11,747 nt of DNA from Hyphomicrobiales bacterium (lineage in GTDB: Bacteria > Pseudomonadota > Alphaproteobacteria > Rhizobiales > JAJFHR01): the NCBI GenBank assembly GCA_021775515.1, contig JAJFHR010000268.1:1-11747 (forward strand), given 5' to 3'. Positions 1-6,934 of the stretch are shown piece by piece. A program made the translations under genes and the position numbers. A model generated the notes under the pieces. That model did no database searches, was not told the DNA's origin, and was given only the letters and a program-made list of their open reading frames with translations. The first letter of the stretch is position 1. Each line of letters opens with the position of its first letter.

Positions 1-36
1 CTCGGCGGCTTTGACTTCACTGGCAACATCGATCAT
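1..36 (-). CDS. 5' fragment of an unidentified gene downstream of the aminotransferase
   Basis: Only the first 12 codons are inside the window. They read M-I-D-V-A-S-E-V-K-A-A-E with no stop. The ATG at 36-34 overlaps the TGA of the aminotransferase (35-33) in an ATGA arrangement, which is typical of translationally coupled operon genes and is the main reason to believe in it. A short acidic/alanine-rich start like this resembles the opening of threonine/serine dehydratase-type PLP enzymes, but twelve residues cannot establish a family and no function is assigned. The gene continues beyond the left edge. Confidence 0.55.
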   Translation of the reverse strand, partial: MIDVASEVKAAE

Positions 37-1169
37 GCGCGACCGTTCCCAAGTTCCCGTAAGGTTTCCTGCAGCCGGTTCAGCCCGTCGAGCAAATAAT
101 CATGCGGCAGGCCAAAACTGATGCGCAGATGATGATCCAGGTCAAACTGATCACCGGGGACCACCAGCAGGCTTTTATCGGTGCGCAATCTGTCGGTTAA
201 TTCAGTTGAATTAATGTCGAGATTATATCGGATAAAGGCAATCGCGGCGGCATCCGGCGGAGTTAAGGAAAAGAGGTTTCCTTGCGCTGCAATCCAATCC
301 GCCAGGACCGGATAGCCTTTGCGGATGAAATCCCTGGTGCGCTTGAGAATTTGCGGACGAACTTCCGGGGACAGGGCAATTTGCGTGAGCCTGTCCGAGA
401 GCATCGGGAGTGTGATTGTGGTGTATTCCCGGCGGGCCCAAATGTCGTCGATGAGGTTCTCCGGCGCCACGGTCCACCCTGTTCTCAACCCGGGCAAACC
501 ATAGGCCTTGGACATACTGCCGATGGCGATCACCTTGTCGTAGCGTCCGTAAAACGACGGTGTTTGTTCATCCGTTGTGCGTTCGGCGCCGCCATAGACC
601 TCATCCGCCAGCAGCCAGGCGCCAACCCGATCGGCGGCGTTTATGATGCGGTCCATTTCCGCCGCGGATAAAATTCGCCCTGTCGGGTTATTAGGGTTGC
701 AAACAGCAATAAGCCTGGTGTCGGGCCCCACCACAGCTTCCAGTTCATCCAGGTCCGGCGCCCAACCGCGCTCCTCCCTCAGATTAAATTGCTTGACCTT
801 AAACTCCAGATTATGGGCGATGCCCCAAATCTGCATGTAGTTGGGCCGCATGATCACGATCTCATCGCCGCGTGACAATAAGGTTTGCAGCGCAAGAAAA
901 TTGGCTTCCGCAGCACCGGTGGTCGCCAACACATTGTCCGGCCCGGCATCCTTGTAAAGAGAAGAAATCGTGTTTCTAAGCTCGACCGTGCCATTAGCTT
1001 GCGGGTAATTTATTTCAAGGTTGAGCAACTCATCAATGTTGGTGCCATCAACCGCGAGAAGCTCGCGCAAGGTCATTGGATGAACACCGCTCTCCGATAA
1101 GTTGACGTCCACCACATTTTCCCACTTGGACATCATGCGTTCCAAGGCGAATGGCTTGAATTGGGTCAT
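33..1169 (-). CDS. PLP-dependent class I/II aminotransferase, substrate unknown
   Basis: A 378-residue fold-type I aminotransferase of normal length, presumably cytosolic, transferring an amino group between an amino acid and a 2-oxo acid through pyridoxal phosphate. Visible motifs: the NPNNPTG loop (residues 158-164, cofactor-ring Asn161), the ADEVY motif (Asp189 for the pyridine nitrogen, Tyr192), the Schiff-base lysine in SMSKAYGLPGLR (Lys221, with Arg229 contacting the PLP phosphate), and a C-terminal arginine in HLRISFG (Arg349), the usual carboxylate binder. The N-terminal stretch with LSESGVHPMTLREL (about 24-37) recalls the capreomycidine synthase-like branch of class I/II enzymes; this is from memory and does not fix the substrate. 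The gene lies 44 bases after phoB on the same strand with no terminator-like hairpin between, so read-through from the pho operon is possible. The ATG at 1169 has only a weak purine stretch (GCGAGAG) upstream. Confidence 0.93.
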   Translation of the reverse strand: MTQFKPFALERMMSKWENVVDVNLSESGVHPMTLRELLAVDGTNIDELLNLEINYPQANGTVELRNTISSLYKDAGPDNVLATTGAAEANFLALQTLLSRGDEIVIMRPNYMQIWGIAHNLEFKVKQFNLREERGWAPDLDELEAVVGPDTRLIAVCNPNNPTGRILSAAEMDRIINAADRVGAWLLADEVYGGAERTTDEQTPSFYGRYDKVIAIGSMSKAYGLPGLRTGWTVAPENLIDDIWARREYTTITLPMLSDRLTQIALSPEVRPQILKRTRDFIRKGYPVLADWIAAQGNLFSLTPPDAAAIAFIRYNLDINSTELTDRLRTDKSLLVVPGDQFDLDHHLRISFGLPHDYLLDGLNRLQETLRELGNGRA

Positions 1170-1213
1170 CGTGAGGTTTCTCTCGCAGTTAGGCGGCGAT
1201 AGTCAGTTCTTCT

Positions 1214-1900
1214 TTATGCCTCACCATCGAGAGAATATCCAGCGCCCCGCACGGTCCGGATTAGATCTTTGTCTTCCTTTTTATTCAGCGTCGCGCGCAA
1301 GCGTCCAATATGAACGTCAACGGTGCGGTCATCGACGAAGATGTCGCGTCCCCAGACACGGTCCAATAGCTGCTCACGGGTCCAGACTTTGCCGGGTTTG
1401 GCCAGGAGCACAAGCAACAGCCGGTATTCGGTCGGGCTCAATTTTATGTGCCGGCCCGCCCGTGTCACCCGGTGCTGTTCGGTATTCAACGACAAGTCCT
1501 GATAGGTAATGACTTCTTCTTCCAATACGGCTGAAGTTCGGCGCAGCAGGGCATGGACGCGCGCAACAACTTCAGAGACAGAAAAGGGTTTGACGATATA
1601 ATCATCGGCACCCGTATTCAGCCCGCGGACCCGGTCGTCCTCTTCGCCACGCGCGGTCAACATGATGATCGGTATTTTTTTGGTTTCAGATTGGGCTTTA
1701 AGCCGCCTGCAGACCTCGACACCAGGCACTTCCGGCAACATCCAGTCGAGAATGATTAAATCCGGGGGGTCTTCTTGAACCTGCAATAAGCCTTCTTCTC
1801 CATCCATTGCCTGACGAATTTTAAAACCTTCTGCCTCCAGATTGTAGCTCAACAATTCAACCTGGGCGGGTTCATCTTCGATAATTTGTATCAGAGCCAT
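1214..1900 (-). CDS. phoB: Phosphate regulon response regulator PhoB
   Basis: A 228-residue OmpR/PhoB-family response regulator, about the same length as the E. coli protein. When phosphorylated by PhoR it binds PHO boxes and activates phosphate-starvation genes. The receiver domain (about 1-120) has the acidic pair Glu8/Asp9, phosphoacceptor Asp52 in LILDWMLP, Thr82 in MLTAR and Lys104 in VKPF. The DNA-binding winged helix (about 130-226) contains LSPTEYRLL, the recognition-helix region VDDRTVDVHIGRLR and the closing IRTVRGAGYSL. The purine-rich GGGGAAA about nine bases before the ATG supports the start. It follows phoU by 27 bases in the pst-pho run, the usual alphaproteobacterial order. 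No separate PHO box was seen directly upstream, so it is probably transcribed from the pstS promoter and so autoregulated; that is inference. Confidence 0.97.
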   Translation of the reverse strand: MALIQIIEDEPAQVELLSYNLEAEGFKIRQAMDGEEGLLQVQEDPPDLIILDWMLPEVPGVEVCRRLKAQSETKKIPIIMLTARGEEDDRVRGLNTGADDYIVKPFSVSEVVARVHALLRRTSAVLEEEVITYQDLSLNTEQHRVTRAGRHIKLSPTEYRLLLVLLAKPGKVWTREQLLDRVWGRDIFVDDRTVDVHIGRLRATLNKKEDKDLIRTVRGAGYSLDGEA

Positions 1901-1927
1901 GTTTGTAATTTCCCCAAATACCTACTA

Positions 1928-2656
1928 TCAATCGTCAACTTCATTCGGCTCAACGAAGACGTAGCTAGTTTTATCGCCCTTGGGGCGCTCGTCATCCGGC
2001 ATCTCGCCACAAACCATATAATGAACCTGCTCGGCGATACCTGTTGCATGATCACCCATGCGCTCAACGTTTTTGGCGATGAACAGTAAATGCATGCACG
2101 GCGTAATATTCCTCGGGTCTTCCATCATGTAGGTCAATAGTTCGCGAAATAAGGTGTTGTGCATTTGATCCACCTCCTCGTCGCGCTGGCGCACATCGAT
2201 TGCGGAGTTAAGGTCGCGGTGCACAAAGGCATTCAACACGTCGGAAACCATGGTTTGCACCATGGTGCTCATCCGATTTATCGTGGTGGCAGAAGAGCCC
2301 ACGACCGGCACCATCGATAACACATTGGTACGTTTGGCAATGTTTTTTGCATAATCACCAATGCGTTCAAGATTGCTCGATATTTTAAGAGCCGCAACAA
2401 CCGTGCGCAGGTCATTTGCCTTAGGTTGACGCAAGGCCAGGACTTTTACGGTCAAATTGTCCAGTTCAATTTCAAGAGCATCGATAATTTTATCGCCGGC
2501 AATTACCCGCGCTGCCAAATCACTATCCCGGCGCACCAATGCTGCTGCGGCATCTATGATTTGCGTTTCGACCAGCCCGCCCATTTCCACAATCAGGCTC
2601 ATCATTTGATCGAGTTCTTCGTCAAAGGCTTTTACAATGTGTTGCTGGCTTTCCAT
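1928..2656 (-). CDS. phoU: Phosphate signalling regulator PhoU
   Basis: A 242-residue, all-helical cytosolic protein with two PhoU repeats. PhoU links the state of the Pst transporter to PhoR and represses the Pho response when phosphate is plentiful. Each repeat carries the metal-binding E-x-x-x-D type motif: ERIGDYAKNIAKR (starting about residue 97) and ERMGDHATGIAEQ (about 198). The frame is open up to an ATG at 2710, but that start would overlap pstB by 41 bases and add an 18-residue extension unlike the family. The ATG at 2656 gives MESQQHIVKAFDEEL, the expected PhoU beginning, and has AGGA eight bases upstream, so it is chosen. It lies 13 bases after pstB. The C-terminal tail (about 218-242) is acidic and probably disordered. 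Confidence 0.95.
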   Translation of the reverse strand: MESQQHIVKAFDEELDQMMSLIVEMGGLVETQIIDAAAALVRRDSDLAARVIAGDKIIDALEIELDNLTVKVLALRQPKANDLRTVVAALKISSNLERIGDYAKNIAKRTNVLSMVPVVGSSATTINRMSTMVQTMVSDVLNAFVHRDLNSAIDVRQRDEEVDQMHNTLFRELLTYMMEDPRNITPCMHLLFIAKNVERMGDHATGIAEQVHYMVCGEMPDDERPKGDKTSYVFVEPNEVDD

Positions 2657-2660
2657 GACG

Positions 2661-2670
2661 GTTTTCCTAT
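2661..2670 (-). promoter_or_regulatory. Ribosome binding site fixing the phoU start
   Basis: On the minus strand TAGGAAAA lies here, placing AGGA eight bases before the ATG at 2656. It abuts the pstB stop codon (2672-2670). It is the evidence for preferring this start over the longer reading from 2710. Confidence 0.6.
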
Positions 2671-3512
2671 TATCCAATCCGGCCGGTAATATAACTTTGT
2701 GTGCGTTCATCTCTCGGTGCAGTGAAGATTTGTTCAGTTGCGCCTTCTTCCACCAACTCTCCCATGTGGAAAAAGGCGGTTCTTTGTGAAACCCGCGCTG
2801 CCTGCTGCATTGAGTGGGTCACAATGATGATGGTGTAATTTTCCCGCAGTTCATCAATGAGTTCCTCTATTCGCGCCGTGGCAATCGGGTCAAGGGCAGA
2901 GCAGGGTTCGTCCATCAAAATAATCTTAGGTTCAACGGCAATTGTGCGGGCGATGCACAATCGTTGCTGTTGGCCACCGGAAAGACTTGTACCAGGCGCG
3001 TTCATGCGATCGTGAACTTCAGCCAGCAATCCTGCTTTTTCCAGGCTGGCCTCGACAATATCCTGTAATTCGGCCTTGGACGCCGCCAGGCCGTGAATTC
3101 GTGGGCCGTATGCGACATTCTCAAAGATGGATTTGGGGAAAGGGTTGGGTTTTTGAAACACCATGCCGACTTGCGCCCGCAAGGTTACCACATCGACATC
3201 TTTGTGATAGATATCCTGACCGCCAATTTCAATTGATCCTTCCACCCGGCAGATATCTATCAGGTCATTCATTCGGTTAATGCAGCGCAAGAAAGTGGTT
3301 TTGCCGCATCCCGATGGTCCGATGAGGGCGGTAACCTGATTGGCTGGAACCTCAAGAGAGATGTTCTGCAAAGCCTGTTTTTGGCCATAAAACACATTGA
3401 CGTTCCTGGCGGTTATCAACGGTTTTACTCTCACAGCCGGGTCTGCCTGCGGTGCGGGATCAAGCGGTAAGACCTCAGGGATGTTGGGGAGACTTTCGAC
3501 TATTTTACTCAT
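2670..3512 (-). CDS. pstB: Phosphate ABC transporter ATP-binding protein PstB
   Basis: A 280-residue cytoplasmic ATPase that dimerises and drives phosphate import through PstC/PstA. It is also thought to contact PhoU. Visible in order: Walker A GPSGCGKTT (residues 65-73), Q-loop Gln120 in VGMVFQKPNPFP, signature LSGGQQQRLCIAR (177-189), Walker B ILMDEPCSALDP with Asp201/Glu202, and switch His233 in IIVTHSMQQA. The MVFQKP and DEPCSALDP wording and the TGRIG ending are distinctive of PstB. Compared with the 257-residue E. coli protein, it has roughly 20 extra N-terminal residues, rich in proline and probably flexible. There is no good Shine-Dalgarno before the ATG at 3512. The next in-frame Met is beyond Walker A, so this start is retained. 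The gene follows pstA after 15 bases. Confidence 0.97.
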   Translation of the reverse strand: MSKIVESLPNIPEVLPLDPAPQADPAVRVKPLITARNVNVFYGQKQALQNISLEVPANQVTALIGPSGCGKTTFLRCINRMNDLIDICRVEGSIEIGGQDIYHKDVDVVTLRAQVGMVFQKPNPFPKSIFENVAYGPRIHGLAASKAELQDIVEASLEKAGLLAEVHDRMNAPGTSLSGGQQQRLCIARTIAVEPKIILMDEPCSALDPIATARIEELIDELRENYTIIIVTHSMQQAARVSQRTAFFHMGELVEEGATEQIFTAPRDERTQSYITGRIG

Positions 3513-3527
3513 GTCATGGATGGCCAG

Positions 3528-4790
3528 TTAAAAACGTTGTTCAAATTTTTTGCGCAGCAGGATAGCGCCCAAATTCATCACGACTAAAAACCCTAGCAAA
3601 ACGATTATTGCAGCCGAGGTTCTTTCAACAAATGCGCGCTCCGGACTATCGGCCCACAGGAATATCTGCACCGGCAGAGCGGTCGCCGGTTCCAATATGC
3701 TTGCCGGAACATCAACGATGAATGCGACCATGCCGATCATGATCAAAGGCGCGGTTTCACCTAAAGCCTGCGCCATACCAACGATTGAACCGGTTAACAT
3801 GCCGGGCAGCGCCAAAGGGGCAACATGATGAAACGTGGTCTGAACCCGGGTGGCGCCAATACTCAAAGCGGCTTCACGGATAGAAGGTGGTACCGCACGC
3901 AGGGAGGCTCTTGAAGCAATTATTATGGTTGGTATGGTCATAAGAGCCAACACCATGCCACCGACCAGCGGGGACGACCGCGGCAGGCCAAATGTGTTGA
4001 GAAAAATCGTCAATCCAAGAAGGCCAAACACAATCGATGGTACCGCTGCCAGGTTGTTGATGTTAATTTCAATCAGGTCACTCCAGCGATTTTTTGGCGC
4101 AAACTCTTCAAGGTAAATCGCCGCCAGAACACCGATTGGAAACGACAGGAGAAAACACACCAGCAAAGTAAAAAAGGAACCTACAAGTGCACTTAAAATA
4201 CCAGCCAATTCAGGCTCCCTGGAATCGCCACTGGTGAAAAAGGCAGTGTTAAAGACTTGAACGACGCTGTTGTCTGCCTGGAGTTTTTCGATCCAGTTAA
4301 TCTCAACGTCTTTGACACGCCGATCGCTTTCCGGCAGGTTTTTATCAATTTTACCCTTTATAAATGTGTCTATGTCGTCCGAGGCCGTGAGCTGAATTTT
4401 GATCGTGGAGCCAATCAGGTTCGGGTTGCCTTCGACCATTTTTCGCAATTCAAACCCGGCATCGGAACTGACGAGGCCATAAAGCCGTCGTTTCTGCCGG
4501 CGGTTTTTAACGTCGGGAAAACGTGCCCGAAGCGCGGTTTTTACCAATCCGCTGAAATCTGCTTTTCGTAATTGAGCCGGATCAAAGGCATCGGCGTTGA
4601 GCTGGATGTCCAGTTCAATCTTGGTCTGGTAGATAACACCAACACCCTTATATCCAATGGAGCCGATCATCAGCACCAGAAATCCCAGTGCGGCAATAAT
4701 CGCAGCCTTGCCGTACCACTGAAAACGCAGCTCGGATTTATGCCTGCGGCGGGTATGCGGCGTTGGGATAATGGTGAAATCGTCAGTCAT
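3528..4790 (-). CDS. pstA: Phosphate ABC transporter permease PstA with periplasmic insertion
   Basis: An inner-membrane permease subunit pairing with PstC. At 420 residues it is much longer than the about 296 of E. coli PstA. The sequence shows a basic cytoplasmic N-terminus (RRRHK, about 14-18), a first membrane helix (about 29-50), a hydrophilic stretch from about 55 to 190 that should lie in the periplasm, and then the usual permease core from about 197 onward with several membrane helices. The coupling-helix EAA motif is at about 306-330 (EAALSIGATRV, then PLALPG), followed by QALGETAPL. The inserted region matches the position of the DUF3333 domain known at the N-terminus of alphaproteobacterial PstA; assignment is by position and length, not a search. 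The ATG overlaps the end of pstC by eight bases, indicating translational coupling. Confidence 0.95.
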   Translation of the reverse strand: MTDDFTIIPTPHTRRRHKSELRFQWYGKAAIIAALGFLVLMIGSIGYKGVGVIYQTKIELDIQLNADAFDPAQLRKADFSGLVKTALRARFPDVKNRRQKRRLYGLVSSDAGFELRKMVEGNPNLIGSTIKIQLTASDDIDTFIKGKIDKNLPESDRRVKDVEINWIEKLQADNSVVQVFNTAFFTSGDSREPELAGILSALVGSFFTLLVCFLLSFPIGVLAAIYLEEFAPKNRWSDLIEININNLAAVPSIVFGLLGLTIFLNTFGLPRSSPLVGGMVLALMTIPTIIIASRASLRAVPPSIREAALSIGATRVQTTFHHVAPLALPGMLTGSIVGMAQALGETAPLIMIGMVAFIVDVPASILEPATALPVQIFLWADSPERAFVERTSAAIIVLLGFLVVMNLGAILLRKKFEQRF

Positions 4791-5739
4791 ATTGTTCCCG
4801 GTAGTGCCGTACTATTTGATGCGCTATTGCATTGAGGCAGAGCGTAACGAGGAAGAGCATGAGACCGAGTGCAAAGGCTGAGAGAGTTTTTGCACTGTCG
4901 AATTCCTGATCACCGGTGAGCAGTGTAACAATCTGAACGGTAATGGTCGTCACCGCCTGCAGAGGATTAAGTGTCAGTTGGGCAGCGAGGCCAGCGGCCA
5001 TCACCACAATCATCGTTTCACCTATCGCCCGCGACGTCGCCAGCAGCAGACTGCCGGCAATGCCGGGAAGGGCAGCTGGCAAAACAACTTTGGCAACAGT
5101 TTCTGCATGTGTGGCTCCAAGCCCAAGTGAAGCATCGCGCAACGCTTGAGGCACCGAGTTAATAACATCGTCCGACAACGATGAAATCAGCGGTGTAATC
5201 ATAACACCCATGGCGATACCGGCGGCCAGAGCACTTTCTGAGGCAACTTCAAGTCCAATTTCAGAGCCCGTCATGCGGATGAATGGAGCAATAACCAGAG
5301 CGGCAAAAAATCCGTAAACCACGGTTGGAATTCCAGCTAGAATTTCCAATAGCGGTTTTATGTAGGCGCGTACTTTAGGGCCGGCATATTCCGCCAGGTA
5401 AATTGCCGAAAAAAGACCCAGAGGTGTTGCTAGCGCCATTGCTACCGCACTAATCAGGAAAGTGCCGGTGATAAGAGGTAAAACACCAAAACTGCCTCCC
5501 GAACCGATCTGATCTTCCCTAATTGCTGTTTGCGGGCTCCAGTTAAGGCCGAAGAGGAAATCGGTAATCGGGATAAATTTAAAAAACTGAATAGCTTCAA
5601 AAATGAGAGAGGCTATGATGCCGATCGTTGTAAAGATAGCGAGGGTGGAACAAGCGATCAGAACGGCGATGACCCCTTGTTCCACGCGTCTGTGCCGCGA
5701 GCTTTTTGCCATGAAATTTATGGTTTTTGTTTTTTCCAT
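4783..5739 (-). CDS. pstC: Phosphate ABC transporter permease PstC
   Basis: A 318-residue inner-membrane permease, matching the E. coli length and forming the translocation pore with PstA. After a charged N-terminus there is a membrane helix at about 22-48, a periplasmic segment that includes NWSPQTAIRED, and then the permease core from about 85. The EAA coupling region is at about 199-227 (ALRDASLGLGATHAETVAKVVLP as two overlapping parts), followed by SRAIGETMIV, a PstC hallmark. An in-frame TAG nine bases before the ATG rules out a longer start. GAGGA lies only two bases before the ATG at 5739, which is unusually close; Met10 (5712) has no ribosome binding site at all, so the first ATG is kept. 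It starts 19 bases after pstS and overlaps pstA by eight. Confidence 0.95.
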   Translation of the reverse strand: MEKTKTINFMAKSSRHRRVEQGVIAVLIACSTLAIFTTIGIIASLIFEAIQFFKFIPITDFLFGLNWSPQTAIREDQIGSGGSFGVLPLITGTFLISAVAMALATPLGLFSAIYLAEYAGPKVRAYIKPLLEILAGIPTVVYGFFAALVIAPFIRMTGSEIGLEVASESALAAGIAMGVMITPLISSLSDDVINSVPQALRDASLGLGATHAETVAKVVLPAALPGIAGSLLLATSRAIGETMIVVMAAGLAAQLTLNPLQAVTTITVQIVTLLTGDQEFDSAKTLSAFALGLMLFLVTLCLNAIAHQIVRHYREQYD

Positions 5740-5758
5740 GGTCCTCGCCTAGCACAAC

Positions 5759-6793
5759 TTACATTGACAGATTCTGGAGGTTTTCAACCTTTGATTTCCA
5801 TGACTTGCGTTCTGCAACGGACATCGGGATAAGTCCTTTATCTGTCAAATAGCCTTCGTCGCCCCAAGCCTTTTCGCTGGTGAATTCGGCGAGGAACTCG
5901 CTAATTCCGGCAACTTTACCGACGTGAGCTTTTTTGACATAGAAGTAAAGCGCACGGGAAACGGGATAATCACCGGAAGAAATTTTTTCGAAACTGGGCG
6001 CAACACCATCGATCAGGCTACCCTGAACTGCGTCAGCATTTTGATCCAGAAAACTGAAACCAAAGATACCGAAAGCATTTTTGTTTGCTTCCAGCTTGCG
6101 CACGATCAAATTGTCGTTTTCGCCCGCTTCAATGAAAGCCCCGTCTTCACGCATGGTATGGCACAAAACTTTATAGGCTTTTTTATCCTGTTTTTTCAGG
6201 GCCTTGATCCATGGGAATTTCTTACACCCGCCCTCCATGGCAAGCTCAACAAAAGCATCACGGGTACCAGATGTTGGGGGTGGTCCCATGACTTCGATTT
6301 TTGTTGCCGGAAGGGCAGGGTTTACTTGGTTCCAGGTCTTATATGGATTTGGTTGAGTTTTTCCATCTCCAGCAGGAACGTTTTTGGCTAATGCCAGGAA
6401 AACATCTTTCAAAGAAACCGACATTGCCGGAGATTTTTTTGAATTGGCTAACACAATACCGTCGTAGCCGATCTTGACTTCGAGGATTTCTTTAACATTG
6501 TTGCTTGCGCATTTTTTCACTTCTGACAGTTTGATACGACGCGATGCGTTGGTGATATTGGGCGTATCAAGCGAAGCGCCGGCACAAAACAATTTCAGGC
6601 CGCCACCTGAGCCCGTGCTTTCAACCACTGGGGTTTTGAAATCTGTTGTTTTGCCAAATCTTTCGGCAACCGTAGTGGCAAAGGGAAAAACGGTTGAAGA
6701 TCCTACGATCTGAATTCTTTCACCGGCATAAGTCGGTACAGCGAATAAAGCGAGAGAAATTGCCGCTAAGGGCAGGGTTGTTTTAATCATCAT
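5759..6793 (-). CDS. pstS: Periplasmic phosphate-binding protein PstS
   Basis: A 344-residue solute-binding protein that captures phosphate in the periplasm and delivers it to PstCA. A Sec signal peptide is clear: Lys4, a hydrophobic core and a predicted cut after PTYA (residue 23), giving a mature protein starting GERIQIVGSST. Phosphate-pocket motifs are visible: GSSTVFPF (31-38), STGSGGG (59-65), SRR (84-86) and TSGTRD (174-179). Four cysteines (about 70, 95, 190, 211) could form two disulfides. The frame is open to an ATG at 6829, but that adds 12 residues in front of the signal peptide and starts inside a hairpin. The ATG at 6793, in a tandem ATGATG, has AGGAGA seven bases upstream and is chosen. 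It is the first gene after the PHO box and hence the likely head of the pst-pho operon. Confidence 0.96.
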   Translation of the reverse strand: MMIKTTLPLAAISLALFAVPTYAGERIQIVGSSTVFPFATTVAERFGKTTDFKTPVVESTGSGGGLKLFCAGASLDTPNITNASRRIKLSEVKKCASNNVKEILEVKIGYDGIVLANSKKSPAMSVSLKDVFLALAKNVPAGDGKTQPNPYKTWNQVNPALPATKIEVMGPPPTSGTRDAFVELAMEGGCKKFPWIKALKKQDKKAYKVLCHTMREDGAFIEAGENDNLIVRKLEANKNAFGIFGFSFLDQNADAVQGSLIDGVAPSFEKISSGDYPVSRALYFYVKKAHVGKVAGISEFLAEFTSEKAWGDEGYLTDKGLIPMSVAERKSWKSKVENLQNLSM

Positions 6794-6800
6794 GAAACAT

Positions 6801-6806
6801 TCTCCT
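6801..6806 (-). promoter_or_regulatory. Strong ribosome binding site for pstS
   Basis: AGGAGA on the minus strand, seven bases before the ATGATG at 6793-6788. It is the strongest Shine-Dalgarno match among the Pst genes, consistent with the high output needed for a binding protein, and decides the start over the upstream ATG at 6829. Confidence 0.7.
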
Positions 6807-6818
6807 ATGAGATAATCC

Positions 6819-6844
6819 GGTGCCATCAATATTGCGATGGCACC
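6819..6844 (-). repeat. Inverted repeat (hairpin) in the pstS leader
   Basis: GGTGCCATC (6819-6827) is perfectly complementary to GATGGCACC (6836-6844), giving a 9-bp stem with an 8-base A/T-rich loop. It lies between the PHO box and the pstS ribosome binding site, so it would be near the 5' end of the pstS transcript. No T-run follows on the minus strand, so it is not a standard intrinsic terminator. It may stabilise the mRNA, mark the end of the phoR message, or bind a regulator. Which one is not decided by the sequence. Confidence 0.7.
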
Positions 6845-6870
6845 TAACCCATATGGCTAACATTCATAGG

Positions 6871-6903
6871 TCTTATGACAGTTATGTGACAGTTTGATGA
6901 CAG
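6871..6903 (-). promoter_or_regulatory. PHO box (three 11-bp direct repeats) upstream of pstS
   Basis: Read on the minus strand there are three successive 11-base units: CTGTCATCAAA (6903-6893), CTGTCACATAA (6892-6882) and CTGTCATAAGA (6881-6871). Each is a CTGTCA(T/C) heptamer followed by a four-base spacer, the known PhoB binding arrangement. A standard PHO box has two units; this has three in phase. It starts 32 bases after the phoR stop and points at pstS. TATGAA at 6868-6863 could be the -10 element, but it lies only six bases after the last heptamer, closer than in E. coli pho promoters, so the exact transcription start is uncertain. Confidence 0.92.
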
Positions 6904-6934
6904 CCGTAGAGCCAACACAATTGATTACGAAGGA

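Noticed and set aside
2657..2710. Longer phoU start at 2710
   Set aside because: It would overlap pstB by 41 bases and add residues absent from the family. The ATG at 2656 has a well-placed AGGA.
5763..5769. Single CTGTCAA half-site near the end of pstS, considered as an internal PHO box for pstC
   Set aside because: There is no second unit at 11-base spacing on either side. Isolated heptamers of this kind also occur inside pstS and phoR coding sequence by chance.
5924..6391. A 155-codon plus-strand open frame inside pstS
   Set aside because: It is wholly antisense to pstS, which has clear motifs. Its translation shows no recognisable domain, and it is a shadow of the real frame.
6794..6829. 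Longer pstS start at 6829
   Set aside because: It places 12 extra residues, including acidic ones, before a normal signal peptide, and the start codon falls within the leader hairpin. The ATG at 6793 has a strong ribosome binding site.
6819..6844. Reading the pstS-leader hairpin as an intrinsic terminator for phoR
   Set aside because: The stem is not followed by a T-run in the transcribed direction, and it lies downstream of the PHO box that drives pstS.
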